Below are positions 12,182 to 22,206 of a stretch of DNA of 64,000 nt, one piece after another. The notes beneath the pieces were generated by a model that saw nothing but the letters and a program-made list of their open reading frames with translations, searched no databases and had not been told where the DNA came from. Source of the DNA: Cryptomeria japonica (Eukaryota > Streptophyta > Pinopsida > Cupressales > Cupressaceae). The number at the start of each line of letters is the position of its first letter. The first letter of the stretch is position 1. The translations under genes and the position numbers were made by a program. Where the stretch lies: assembly GCF_030272615.1 (NCBI RefSeq), contig NC_081409.1:616388755-616452754 (forward strand). The letters run 5' to 3'.

Positions 12182-12313
12182 AGCTATTCATGAGTTTGAA
12201 TGTTTTATAGTTTTGGTTATATATTCTGAAGTATAAGCTACCGAGGTTGAATCTATTGAATATATTGAAGATTAAGTTTGTATAATTCACCCCCCCCTCT
12301 CATCTTATTAACT
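12182..12313 (+). repeat. LTR of copia F, second segment
   Basis: This is the 3' end of the F LTR after LINE A. It includes the TTCACCCCCCCTCTCAT run that, in similar form, also ends the LTRs of elements D, G and H in this window. The expected terminal CA reads CT here. Confidence 0.7.
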
Positions 12314-12315
12314 AT

Positions 12316-12327
12316 TGGCATCAGAGC
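12316..12327 (+). other. Primer binding site after the F LTR
   Basis: TGGCATCAGAGC is one base from TGGTATCAGAGC, the initiator-tRNA-Met primer site of copia elements. It lies two bases after the LTR. Its presence means this LTR also acts as a 5' LTR for something downstream, yet what follows is the reverse transcriptase of a different element (E). Confidence 0.65.
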
Positions 12328-12330
12328 TTT

Positions 12331-12892
12331 ACACTTCCAAAGGGCAAGAAAGTTGTTGGTTGCAAGTGGGTTTACAAACTGAAGAAGGGCGTTGATGATA
12401 CAATTGTAAGGTATAAAGCAAAACTAGTAGCAAAAGGATATTCTCTGAAAAAGGTATTGATTTTCATGAGGTTTTTTCACCAGTTGTTAAGCTTGTTTCT
12501 ATTTGGGTTATATGAACATTAGTTGCATTACTTGACTTTGAGTTAGAGCAACAAGATGTTATTTAAAAAAACATTTTTATGTGAATATTTGGATGAGGAG
12601 ATATTTATGGAACAACCAGAAGGGTTTGTTCAAGATTGCAACAAAAAAATTGTTTGCAAACTCAAAAAGTTGTATGGCGTGAATCAGTCACCCAGACAGT
12701 GGTACAAGAAGTTTGATTCTTTCATGGTGAGCCAAGACATTGTAACAAGTGAGTATGACCATTGTGTTTACCTTAAAAGTTTGGAAAATGGCTTATTCAT
12801 TATCTTGGTGTTATATGTTGATGATATGCTTGTAACAAGTAAAAGTATGGTTAAAATCAGTAAGTTGGCTAGGACATTTGATATGAAGGATC
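12331..12892 (+). pseudogene. Tnt1-like copia RT fragment (element E, N-terminal part)
   Basis: The reading starts mid-pol with LPKGKKVVGCKWVYKLKKG and continues through IFMEQPEGFVQDCNKK, LYGVNQSPRQWYKKFDSF and the catalytic LYVDDMLV, ending at FDMKDL where element D is inserted. The wording is Tnt1-like and differs from elements F and D. There are frameshifts near 12,440-12,550 and before the SPRQW block. Protease, integrase and gag are missing upstream, replaced by the F LTR and primer site. Confidence 0.8.
12888..12892. repeat. Target-site duplication of element D (left)
   Basis: GGATC here recurs at 20,785-20,789. Removing D and one copy restores E's reverse transcriptase as FDMKDLGATKQILG. 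Confidence 0.85.
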
Positions 12893-14236
12893 TGTTGGCA
12901 ACAACAATGCAGGAAAATTTAGAGGGGGGGTGAATCAGTTTTCACCAAACTTAACCAAATTAACCTAGACTTCAGATCTGATCAAGGACAACAATAACAA
13001 AGATAAACACCACATCAACAACACTCATAACACACATATTTTTGACGTGGAAAACCCAGTCAAGGGAAAAAACACGGTGGGAACCTACCCACAATATGAT
13101 TATACTCTACAGTAGTATGTGTAAATATACAACAGGGAATGCACATGCATTCAGGCAGGTTGCCTAGAGCTCACTACTCAAAAAAACAAAGGGCTACAAT
13201 CCTGGGAAGGTTGATTGCCTTACAAAGATCAAACAACAATCTGGATTACATGAACTAAAAGAATAGCATCTTCAAATGCTTGATCATAGTTCCGGTTAAG
13301 CACATATACTCAAACTCTTCTCTTCACACTTATGCACACTCTTTCACACTACTTCACTTTTCTGCTTTGCTACCAAAAGATGAAAACAATATTCGCACAT
13401 GCAGATACGTCTCCCAAATGAATATTACATGTATTTATATAATTCATCAACCTATATTTCAAGGTCGGCTCAACTCATAAGACCTAATTACAAAATTACA
13501 TCACATGATACATAAATCCATATGTGGACCAAGACAATGTCAAAAAGGACATAGCATGGACCCAAATCAAATCCTCGAATATGCAACACCACCGAATATC
13601 ATGCCATGATCATCCACAACATGCAAGAACCATTGAGTCGGCCAAAAGGTTGTATAAGACAAAGAATACCACCAGATCAATAAAATATTCAATAACGCAC
13701 ACAACAAACAATGCAGACCAACAATACGCATAACACACTCCATCTAGACACACCAACAAGAAACATGAATTCCTCTGCAACAACCACAACAAATCGGATT
13801 ACAGGAATCATCATCATCTCCCTTCCAGAGCACAAGAACACCAATTGACAATCTGAAAGATACGCTTGTGAAGTTTCAAATCATGAACCACTTGAACTGA
13901 GGACATGCATGAACGTCCCAAATACTCTCCAAAACCCACTTAACATAATGAATCAATTCTAGAGCAATACAAACTAGAAATCACAACTCTACAATACAAA
14001 ACTAACAGAAAAACCAATCACCACACCAGATCACATAACTCGATCAAATCACCTTTCAGAACATTGAAATTCATGTTGAAACAATTCAAGATAATAATAT
14101 CTAAACCCATAAATCCACATCACCATATCTACAATAAATAAACCAAACCAACTATCTACAACATCGAAGCACAAGAACACAAGAATATGTTGACAACAAT
14201 GACAACAACACATTCCAACAACTCTAATATCCAACA
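12893..14236 (-). repeat. 3' LTR of element D
   Basis: This 1,344-bp LTR runs, on the minus strand, from TGTTGGATATTAG to TTGCCAACA. It carries a TATA-like TATATAAATAC on the minus strand near 13,432-13,442. The short coding-looking stretches inside are chance frames. Confidence 0.85.
13432..13442 (-). promoter_or_regulatory. TATA box in D 3' LTR
   Basis: The minus strand reads TATATAAATAC. The matching region is absent from D's 5' LTR, the copy that would have to drive transcription. Confidence 0.4.
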
Positions 14237-14709
14237 ATCTCCCCCTTTGGCATTGATGGCAACATATGAATGTGAAAAACAATCAATGCAAAGAAAGAAA
14301 TCAACTCCAGTAATCTCCCCCTAAGATCATGCACACATAGCTCTCTACCTTAGATAGATAAGACAATTTTCACATGCTTCTCTCTCCCTTTGACATCAAT
14401 GCAAAAGACACATAAGAAAAATATTATTCTCTCACTCTTAATGGATAATATTTCCTTAGACACACACTCTAATAATTTTGAACAACTGAACCACACACTG
14501 ACTACTCCCCCAGAGCAGCAACACCCACTCATTAATCTGGATATCAGGATAAGACTATGAAGTCCACCGAATTGATGCATCTCAATGCATCTAGTTCACA
14601 CCAGGAGGGTCAATCACCCCTAACTTCTCTCTTAGATATACAAATGTATCTACAGAAAAAGATTCATAAAGATATCTACAATCTGTTCCTTTGTATACAC
14701 ATACTCCAA
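14237..14709 (-). other. D polypurine tract and 3' untranslated region
   Basis: On the minus strand, CCAAAGGGGGAGAT lies immediately upstream of the LTR start (14,237-14,250). Further purine-rich motifs occur near 14,315 and 14,385. No gene is seen. Confidence 0.75.
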
Positions 14710-16037
14710 TCATACCTCTTTTTCATTCATCTTCTCTCTCAAGAAATGAAACTTGATTGATATATGTTTTGTCTTAGAATGCAACATTGGATTCTTAGAA
14801 ATATTGATAGCACTTGACTTGTCACAATATATGACAATAGGCTCATTATAAATAACTCTAATATCCTTCAACATCTTCTTCATCCAAATTACCCGAGTAC
14901 AGTTGCTAGCAACAACAATGTATTCAACTTCTACAGTAGATAAAGAGATAGCATCTTGCTTATTACTTTCCCAAGAAACCAACTTCTTTCCCAAAAAGAA
15001 TGCACCACCTGTAGTGCTCTTCTAGTCATCAACATCACATGCCCAATCAACATTTGTATAAGAACTTAAAATGAAATCATCATTCTTCAGATACCACAAA
15101 CCATAATCAATTGTTCCCTTCAAATATCTGAATATCCTTTTCACAATAGTAACATGAATTTATTTAGGATCAACATGGAATCTTGCAACAAGACATACAA
15201 AATTCATAATGTCTAGTCTAGTCTAGTCTAAGTCAAGTATAGTAGTCCACTAATCATAGATCTATACAAGGTTTGATTAGCCTTCAGAGATTCATCATCT
15301 TTTGTCATCTTGCAACCAATTACCATAGGAGTTCCAACGGGTTTAGAATCATCTAACCCAAACTTATTCAACAATTCCTTTACATACTTTGAAAGAGATA
15401 TGAAAATGCCTTTATCAGTCTTTTTAATTTGTAGTCCCATAAATAATTTCATTTGACCTATCATAGACATATCAAACTCTTTTTGCATATCATTAGAAAA
15501 CTTCTTACTTAAATCATCACCTCCTCCAAAAATAATGTCATCAACAAAAACTTCAACAATCAAAATGTTATCATTATCAATCTTGAAGTATAAATTACTA
15601 TCAGCAGTACCTTTACAGAATCCCAACTTCATCAAATAGCTGTCCAATTAGGCATACCAAGCTCTAGGGGCTTGTTTAAGTCCATACAATTTTTTCTTCA
15701 ATCTGCATACCATGTCTGCTTCATCTGTCAATGAAAATCCATCTAGTTGTTCAATTTAGACTTCTTCTTCCAACTCACCATTCAAAAATGTTGACTTCAC
15801 ATCCATCTAATATACCTTGGAATTCTTATAAGCAACAAATGCAAGAAATAATCTAACAACTTCAATTCTAGCTACTGGAGCAAAAGTCTCCTCAAAATCA
15901 ATACCTTCCATTTGTGAATAGCCTTTACATACTAGTCTTGCTTTGTTTCTAACAACATCTCCATCTTCATTCCGTTTATTCCTGAATACCCAGTTAGTAC
16001 CAATTACATTCTTGTCTTTAGGTCTCGGAACAAGTTC
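14710..16037 (-). pseudogene. copia D reverse transcriptase and RNase H
   Basis: On the minus strand the sequence reads [54 protein letters not shown] (intact YxDD-type box near 15,540), SMIGQMKLFMGLQI, and RNase H with LSTVEVEYIVVASN and INISKNPMLHSK. Stops and frameshifts are frequent. A (GTCTA)n expansion at about 15,211-15,230 breaks the segment between RT and RNase H. The upstream part of pol continues beyond the solo LTR at 17,274. Confidence 0.85.
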
Positions 16038-16042
16038 CTATG

Positions 16043-17268
16043 TGTAGTGTCATAAAATTGCTACCCTAGCAATTTTTGTTTGCATTAGGGTCCTCACACA
16101 TGCGAACTCAAATCCTCTAGCTTGATTGGAGACCGAAGATTGCTCGACTTGTAGAAACAACTTCTTCCTTGGCCTCTACATCATCCCTATTGCATTCTGC
16201 CCTAGAGAAAGGGGTAGGATAGGGGCATGGCGCCACTGTCTCCCCTTGGACAAGGGCATGGCACCCCTATCCCTGCCCTATTTTGGGGTAGAACCCTTCC
16301 TAGAGCATGCATTGTGGGTTGTGCCTCGAGTGAGAAACTCCCCCGATGTCGGCCCATGATGAAATTCAAATCCATTAGCATGTATTTAAGGGGAATTCGT
16401 CCTCTCATTTGCATAAGTTGGGGTTCAATAGGTGTAAGTTAGACAAGATTGGAGTATATATGTACAAGCAATCAAGCATTCAAGCATTCTTTTCTAACAT
16501 TGAGCATTCTCAAGTCTCCCTTCAAGGCTAGGTGTTGCATTCAAGTCAAGGATTCAACCATTGAAGAGGAGATTTATTTCAACATTCAATTCCACACAAG
16601 CACTTCTATCAACATTTCTACTACAACCTCCCTTGAGGTGATTTACAATTCAGTCTTTCATTTACATCTACTTGCAAGTACTTTCTTTTATTACTTGGTT
16701 AATTCCAAACTGGGATTTGACCTAAAGACAAACCCCCAATCCCAACCCATTTTCCTCTCTTTTCTGTGTGTAGGTTGCAAGTGTGCAACTGTACTTTCAG
16801 ATTCAAGCTTCATTTGCAGAGGCAGAAAAACCCTTTTCATTTCACAGATTTTTCAGAGGACTGTGTACGTTCCCGCCACGGTCTGAGCAACTTTTCCTCA
16901 AATTTGCAGAGCGACTTCATCTTGACATTTTACTGCCAGATCCAAGTGCACAACTTCATCCCATATTCCGATCTCAAGTTATAATCAACTCTTTGTCACT
17001 TTTGCACTACATAATTCAATCAATTTCCTTTTGTATTTCAAACAAGAAAGAGGGGATCAACTTAGCATTCCCCATTCATTTAGAATTCAATCTATTCAAT
17101 CTACCATCTTTGTGTGGAGAGATTGAATCTAGTGAATTATCCTCTCCTCTTTCTAATGTAATGGTGAAAAGTGCTTGAATAGTAATCAATAGCAAAATTT
17201 TCATCTCTCTTTGAAGGAAAGGGTAGTTTTCCTCTTGATCTATCATTCGCCATTTTCCCATCATTACA
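16043..17268. mobile_element. Solo LTR (1.2 kb) inside element D pol
   Basis: A 1,226-bp insertion starts TGTAGTGTCATAAAATTG and ends CATCATTACA, flanked by CTATG at 16,038-16,042 and 17,269-17,273. Removing it rejoins D's pol between the VKDMEEEL and ELVPRPKDK segments. It has TG/CA ends, a 5-bp duplication and no coding capacity, as expected of an LTR left by LTR-LTR recombination. Its start and an internal GGGGCATGGCGCC motif resemble the solo LTR at 45,413-47,055, so the two may be related. It is drawn in the plus orientation by that likeness. Confidence 0.85.
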
Positions 17269-17273
17269 CTATG

Positions 17274-18992
17274 TATTGTTCTTCTCAATATTGAGTTAAC
17301 TCTTCTTCCATATCTTTTACTCAATTTTCATCTTTACAGGCTTCTGTAACATCTCTAGGCTCAATCTTAGAAATCAAACATATTTCTTCAACAACAATTC
17401 TTCTCCTACTCATCACACCTTTATTTTTATCACCAATAATCTGATTTTCTGAGTGATTTAATCTTACATGCCTGGGGGTCTTCTGATTGTTCTGATTTTT
17501 CAGTCTCTTGAACTTCTTCACCGCCAACAACATCTAGATTTACTATCTCTTTTGAATCACTCTTTTTCATGCTCAGAGTCTGCACTTGCTTTGAATTAAC
17601 ATCGTGATCATCAGATTCATATCCACATGCTCTGATTTGCTTCTCATGACACTTATCAGCCTTCACATTTGCACTTTCCACTATCTTTCTCAGCCTTTTG
17701 TTGTAACACCGATAGGCCTTGCTCTTAGTAGAATATCCCAAAAAAATTCCTTCATCACATCTTGCATCAAATTTTCCTATATCCTCATCTCTTTTGATAT
17801 AAAATTTACTTCCAAAGATTCTGAAATATCTAACTGTAGGAACATGACCAAACCATAACTCATAAGGGGTCTTACCGTAATTAGCTTTTATATGCACCCG
17901 ATCGAATGTGTACACAACAATGCTATCAACTTCTCTTTAATTGATCAACTTCTCTCTAATCAATTAAAGAATATTTCTTTCAATCATCATAGTACTAGAA
18001 GCATCTAAAATAGTTATGTTCTTCCTTTCAACAACTCCATTCTACTGAGGGGTTCATGGAGCTAATAACTGTATCCTAATTCCATGCTCTTCACAAAAAG
18101 AATTAAACTCACTAGAAGTGAATTATCCTTCTCTATTGAATCTTAGACACTTCAGCTTCAATCCAGTCTTTGTCTCTAATCTAGCTTTGAATATTTTGAA
18201 TTTCTCCAGTGCTTCATATTTCTCCCTTAGAAAAGTGACCCACATCATTCTAGAATAGTCATCAATCAGAAACATAAAGTTTATGTCACCCTGCAAGCTT
18301 CTCACCCTAGAAGGACAACATAAATTAGTATGCACAAGATTTAATATCCCATTAGATGTATACAATTTGTTCTAAAATGAAATTCTTGTTTGCTTTCCCA
18401 ATTGACATTTTTTACACACCAAATTAGTAGGCTTCACTATCTTAGGCAAATCTCTAATATCTTGACTAGAACTTATCTTAATCATGTAGTCAAAGTTAAC
18501 ATGACACATCCTCCTATGGCACAACCAACTTTCATCAATCTGAGCAATCAAACAACTTCTCTCACTAGCATTCAAATGAAAGATATTACCTTTAGTTTTA
18601 GTCCCTGATGCAATTTCTATATCGGAGCTATTCAAGGTCTTACATTTCCTGTTCTTGAATTACAAATCATATCCATTATCAACCATCTTTCCAACACTCA
18701 AAATATTATGCTTCAAACCTTAAACATATAAAATATCATCAGTAGTATGCTTACCATCAAGAGAAATAGAACCTCTACCATGGATCACACAAGCTTTGTT
18801 GTCTCCAAATCTCACTACACCGCCATCATACTTCTCAATATTCACAAATTTACCTTTATCGCCTATCATGTGATGTGAACATCCACTGTCAATCACCCAT
18901 TCATCTTTCTCTTCAATCTTAGCAGCCAACTTTCTCTTCAACAATGCAGCTTGTAGAATCAAGAGGCGGCAAATCATCTTCCTTGATAGCAA
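17274..18992 (-). pseudogene. copia D protease and integrase
   Basis: From 18,992 downward the protease shows DEWVIDSGCSHHMIG (active-site DSG intact). It is followed by the gag-pre-integrase region (CHRRMCHVNF, CKKCQLGKQ) and integrase. The first two integrase catalytic aspartates read Asn (HTNLCCP and RFNREG), while the glutamate is retained in NGVVERK near 18,030. The C-terminal integrase part follows (YGKTPYELWFGHVPTVRYF, FGSKFYIKRDED, SANVKADKC). The reading ends at the solo LTR target site. Several stops and shifts are present. Confidence 0.83.
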
Positions 18993-19956
18993 TGTACAAA
19001 TTCATCTTCTAAATTCCCTTTCTCAAACTCATCATTTGTCACACCTTCATAGACAACATAATAACACTTTTTTTGATATCTATACTTGGACTTGTAAGGC
19101 TTATCATATTTTGACACCCTTTCTACTCTTTCTGGACACTTAGAAGAAAAATGTCCCATCTTATTGGATGAAAAATATTTCAAAGGTAACTTCCCTTCAT
19201 ACTTGCAGGCTCCCTTAGACAATATTTTGACAATAAGTGCTTCAAGATCTTCCAATTCTCTTTCATATCTGAAAAACCTAGTTGAACTCTCTCCCGTATC
19301 ATACTTCTGCTTCTTGGATACAGTAGCTTTAAATGTAGTCTCAGTTTTGCCATGTGATTCTCCAAGTTCACTTAGTTCAAAATCAGCAAGCTTACCAACC
19401 AGTATGTCTCTTGTCGCAGCTGTTACAGTTCGGATCTCATCAATAGCAACAACTTTGTGTTTATAAGCATGAGGAAAGGATATCAATACTTTAGCTACAA
19501 TCTCATCTTCTTCAATGATTCCACTAGTGCATCTGATGTTCAACACAAGATCATTTACTTTAGCCATAAAGGATAAAACATTCTCATCTTCTCCCATTCT
19601 CATCATCTCATACTTTCCTTTCAAGCTCTGCAATTTAGTATCTTTCACATGTTTGTCCCCTTCATACAAGGTCTCTACTCCCAAATCTCATGCACAGTCT
19701 ACAATCCCATCACATTAGTCATCTTTGAATTGGTTAGGGAACTCAAAAATGTTTCTTTGGCTCTTATGTTATGTTCAACATCCTTGATCTCATTAGCAGT
19801 AACAAGACCATTTAGAGGAAAAATGTAGGAATTCTTTGTGATCTTCCAATAATCTTCTCCAAGACATTTCAAGTGTCACTCCATCTAGTTCTTCCATATA
19901 GTGTAATTAGTTCCATCAAACCTCGGACTCTCCTTTTTGAAAACATTAGTTGCCAT
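18974..19956 (-). pseudogene. copia D gag
   Basis: The minus strand begins MATNVFKKESPRFDGTNYTI at ATG 19,956, 43 bp after the primer site. It continues through the UBN2-like region (LQSLKGKYEMMRMGEDENV, FMAKVNDLV, KVLISFPHAYKHKVVAID) to a damaged zinc knuckle reading YFSSNKMGHFSSKC, in which the first two cysteines are lost. One frameshift lies near 19,690. Gag would form the capsid of the element's particle. Confidence 0.8.
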
Positions 19957-19998
19957 CCCAGATCTCCTCAAGCAGTCAAGCTTCTTCCAGAGGATCTA

Positions 19999-20010
19999 GT
20001 TTTGATACCA
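19999..20010 (-). other. Primer binding site of element D
   Basis: The minus strand reads TGGTATCAAAAC two bases after the LTR end. It differs from the usual TGGTATCAGAGC at two late positions. Confidence 0.7.
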
Positions 20011-20012
20011 AT

Positions 20013-20784
20013 TGTTGGCAACAACATCGCAGGAAAAATGAGAGGGGGGGGGTGAATCAGTTTTCACCAAACTTAACAAGAACAAAAATAACAAAGATAA
20101 GCACCACATCAGCAACACTCATAACACATAGATTTTTGACGTGGAAAACTTGGTCAAGGGAAAAACCACGGTGGGAACCTACCCGCAATATGATGATACT
20201 CTGCAGTAGTTTTTGTAAATATTACAATGGGGAATGCACATGCATTCAGACACACTGCCTAGAGCTCACTGCTCAAAACAACAAAGGGCTACAAAGGGCA
20301 CACCATCTAAAAACACCAATAAGAAACATGAATTCCTCTACAACAACTGCAACAACTCGGATTACAAGAATCATCATCATCTCCCTTATGGAGGACAAGA
20401 ACACCAACTGACAATCTGAAAGATATGCTTGTGAAGTTTCAAATCATGAAACACTCAAACTGAGGACACACATGAACATTTCAAACACTCTCCAAAATCT
20501 AGACAACATAATGAATCAATTTTAGAGCAATACAAACCAAAAATCACAACTCTACAATACAAAACTAACAAAAAAACTAGTCACCACACTGGATCACATA
20601 ACTCGATCAAATCACCTTCTGGAACACTGAAACTCATGTTGAAACAATTGAAGATACTAATCTCTGAACCCATAAATCCACATCAACATATTTGCAATAA
20701 ATCAACCAAACCAACTCTTTGCAACTCCGAAGCACAAGAACACATGAATATAATAACACTTTCCAATAACTCTAATATCCAACA
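20013..20784 (-). repeat. 5' LTR of element D (internally deleted)
   Basis: This 772-bp copy shares both ends with the 3' LTR but jumps from GGGCTACAA to GGGCACACCATC, losing about 570 bp including the TATA region. Confidence 0.85.
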
Positions 20785-21660
20785 GGATCTAGGAGCAACA
20801 AAACAAATTTTGGGCATAGAGATACAAAGAGCCAGGGTACATGGTAAGCTTTGGTTATCACAACAAAAATATGTTAAGAAGATCCTCATAAGATTTAGTA
20901 TGCAAGATGTGAAACTTGTAAATATCCCTTTGGCTTCCCATTTTAAGCTTTCTTCAAGTTTGTGTCCTATTACTAAGGAAGAAAAGGATTATATGTCTCA
21001 TGTACTACATGCTAATTTAGTAGGAAGTTTAATGTATGTGATGGTATGTAAAAGACTAGATATTTCACATGCAGTTGGTGTTGTTAGTAGATACATGATA
21101 GATACAAGTAAATAGCATTGAGAAGTAGTGAATTGGGTGCTTCAGTATCTCAGGGGTGCAAGTGATTATTGTATCACCTAATACAGTTGCAACAGTTTGA
21201 TGTGTGGTTATGTTAATTATGATTTTGTTGGTGATTTAGACAAAAGGAGATCGACATTAGGTTATGTCTTTACTCTTGCAGGGGGAGATATTTGTTGGAT
21301 GTCAAAGCTTCAAGAAACAATTGCTTTATTCACAACTGAGGCAGAGTATATGAGTGCATGCATGTAAAGAGGCAATTTTGTTGAAGGGTTTTTTGGGTGA
21401 GCTTGGAAAAGTGTAGGACAAAGTGATGGTATTTTGTGATAGTCAAAGTGCTATTCATTTGATTAAAAAACCATTTCATAACAATAGAAACAAGCATATT
21501 AAAATTAAGTACCATTTTGTAAGACGGGTTATTGATGGAGGTGGAGCAATCTTTGAGAAAGTTCATACACCTAAATATTGTGTAGACATGCTTACTAAAC
21601 CAATGCTGGTAGAGAAGCTGAAGTGGATTGTGGCTTCTCTTTGATTGCACAAGGGGTGAT
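20785..21660 (+). pseudogene. Tnt1-like copia RT/RNase H (element E, C-terminal part)
   Basis: After the GGATC duplication, E's pol resumes with LGATKQILGIEIQRAR, SQQKYVKKILIRFSMQDVK and VGSLMYVMVCKRLDISHAVG. RNase H follows (TTEAEYMSAC, FCDSQSAIHLIKK, NKHIKIKYHFVR, VDMLTKPM), ending VASL at the stop near 21,644. Several stops and shifts lie between 21,115 and 21,423. The element is dead. Confidence 0.85.
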
Positions 21661-21706
21661 GGTGGGTTTGGGAAGGTATTAGGTAAATTTTTGTCAAGGT
21701 GGAGAT

Positions 21707-21928
21707 TGTTGGATAATGACAACAATTAGAAAATGGAAACAATAGAAATCAGAAATTTCTAATTTCTTCTTACCTTCAGAATAACAATTCTTTTTGAGAA
21801 AGTTCATACTCTCTTTTAAGGAGTTCTTCTTTGTGAGAACGTTCCTACTTTCTTTTAAGGAGTGGAGCGGGTTATTTCTATGATCGGTGGTGGTTACATT
21901 TAGAAGATGTTTTGTATATATCAATGTT
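21707..21928 (+). repeat. 3' LTR of element E, first segment
   Basis: The LTR starts TGTTGGATAATGACAAC right after the purine tract AAGGTGGAGA. It is interrupted at 21,928 by LINE B and continues from 25,633. Confidence 0.7.
21914..21928. repeat. Target-site duplication of LINE B (left copy)
   Basis: GTATATATCAATGTT here matches 25,618-25,632 at 14 of 15 positions, which is typical of LINE integration. Confidence 0.85.
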
Positions 21929-22206
21929 TTTTATTACGGGAAAAATAGGTTTTGAAGGGACCCCAAAACCCTTTACATCAGATTACAAAAGATAGTTCAA
22001 ATAGAGCCCAATCATAACAAAATTACAACAAAAACAACCAAACAGGACTGAGAGACAACATAAGACAAACAAAAGACCACTCAGCCCACAAAATAGCAAA
22101 AGGCCGACAAAATTACAACACAAAGCCAACAACAGAAAAAGATTAAACCATATTTTTAAGGTTCTCCTCAACATCAAAACTAATCTGGTGCATCTTCTTG
22201 GCGACA

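Larger units (their letters stand above)
1..12313 (+). mobile_element. Ty1/copia LTR retrotransposon F (3' half, interrupted)
   Basis: This is the 3' half of a copia element; its 5' LTR and gag lie outside the window. The order seen is pol (1-2679), 3' untranslated region, polypurine tract (3114-3124) and an LTR starting TGTTGGCATTT at 3126. The LTR is cut at 4461 by LINE A and resumes at 12,182, ending near 12,313. The domain order gag-pre-integrase, integrase, reverse transcriptase, RNase H identifies copia. The LTR is followed at once by a primer-binding-site-like motif, which is unexpected after a 3' LTR and suggests recombination with a related copy. Confidence 0.85.
12893..20784 (-). 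mobile_element. Ty1/copia LTR retrotransposon D (complete outline, decayed)
   Basis: This antisense copia element has both LTRs (20,013-20,784 and 12,893-14,236), a primer site, gag, protease, integrase, RT, RNase H, a polypurine tract and a GGATC target duplication. It is inserted in the RT of element E. A 1.2 kb solo LTR (16,043-17,268) sits between integrase and RT. The two LTRs differ by a roughly 570-bp deletion in the 5' copy that removes the TATA region. Confidence 0.9.

Noticed and set aside
13280-14282. Short frames on both strands
   Set aside because: They fall within the 3' LTR of element D.
16126-17178. Overlapping frames of 70-145 residues
   Set aside because: They lie inside a solo LTR with no known domain and overlap one another.
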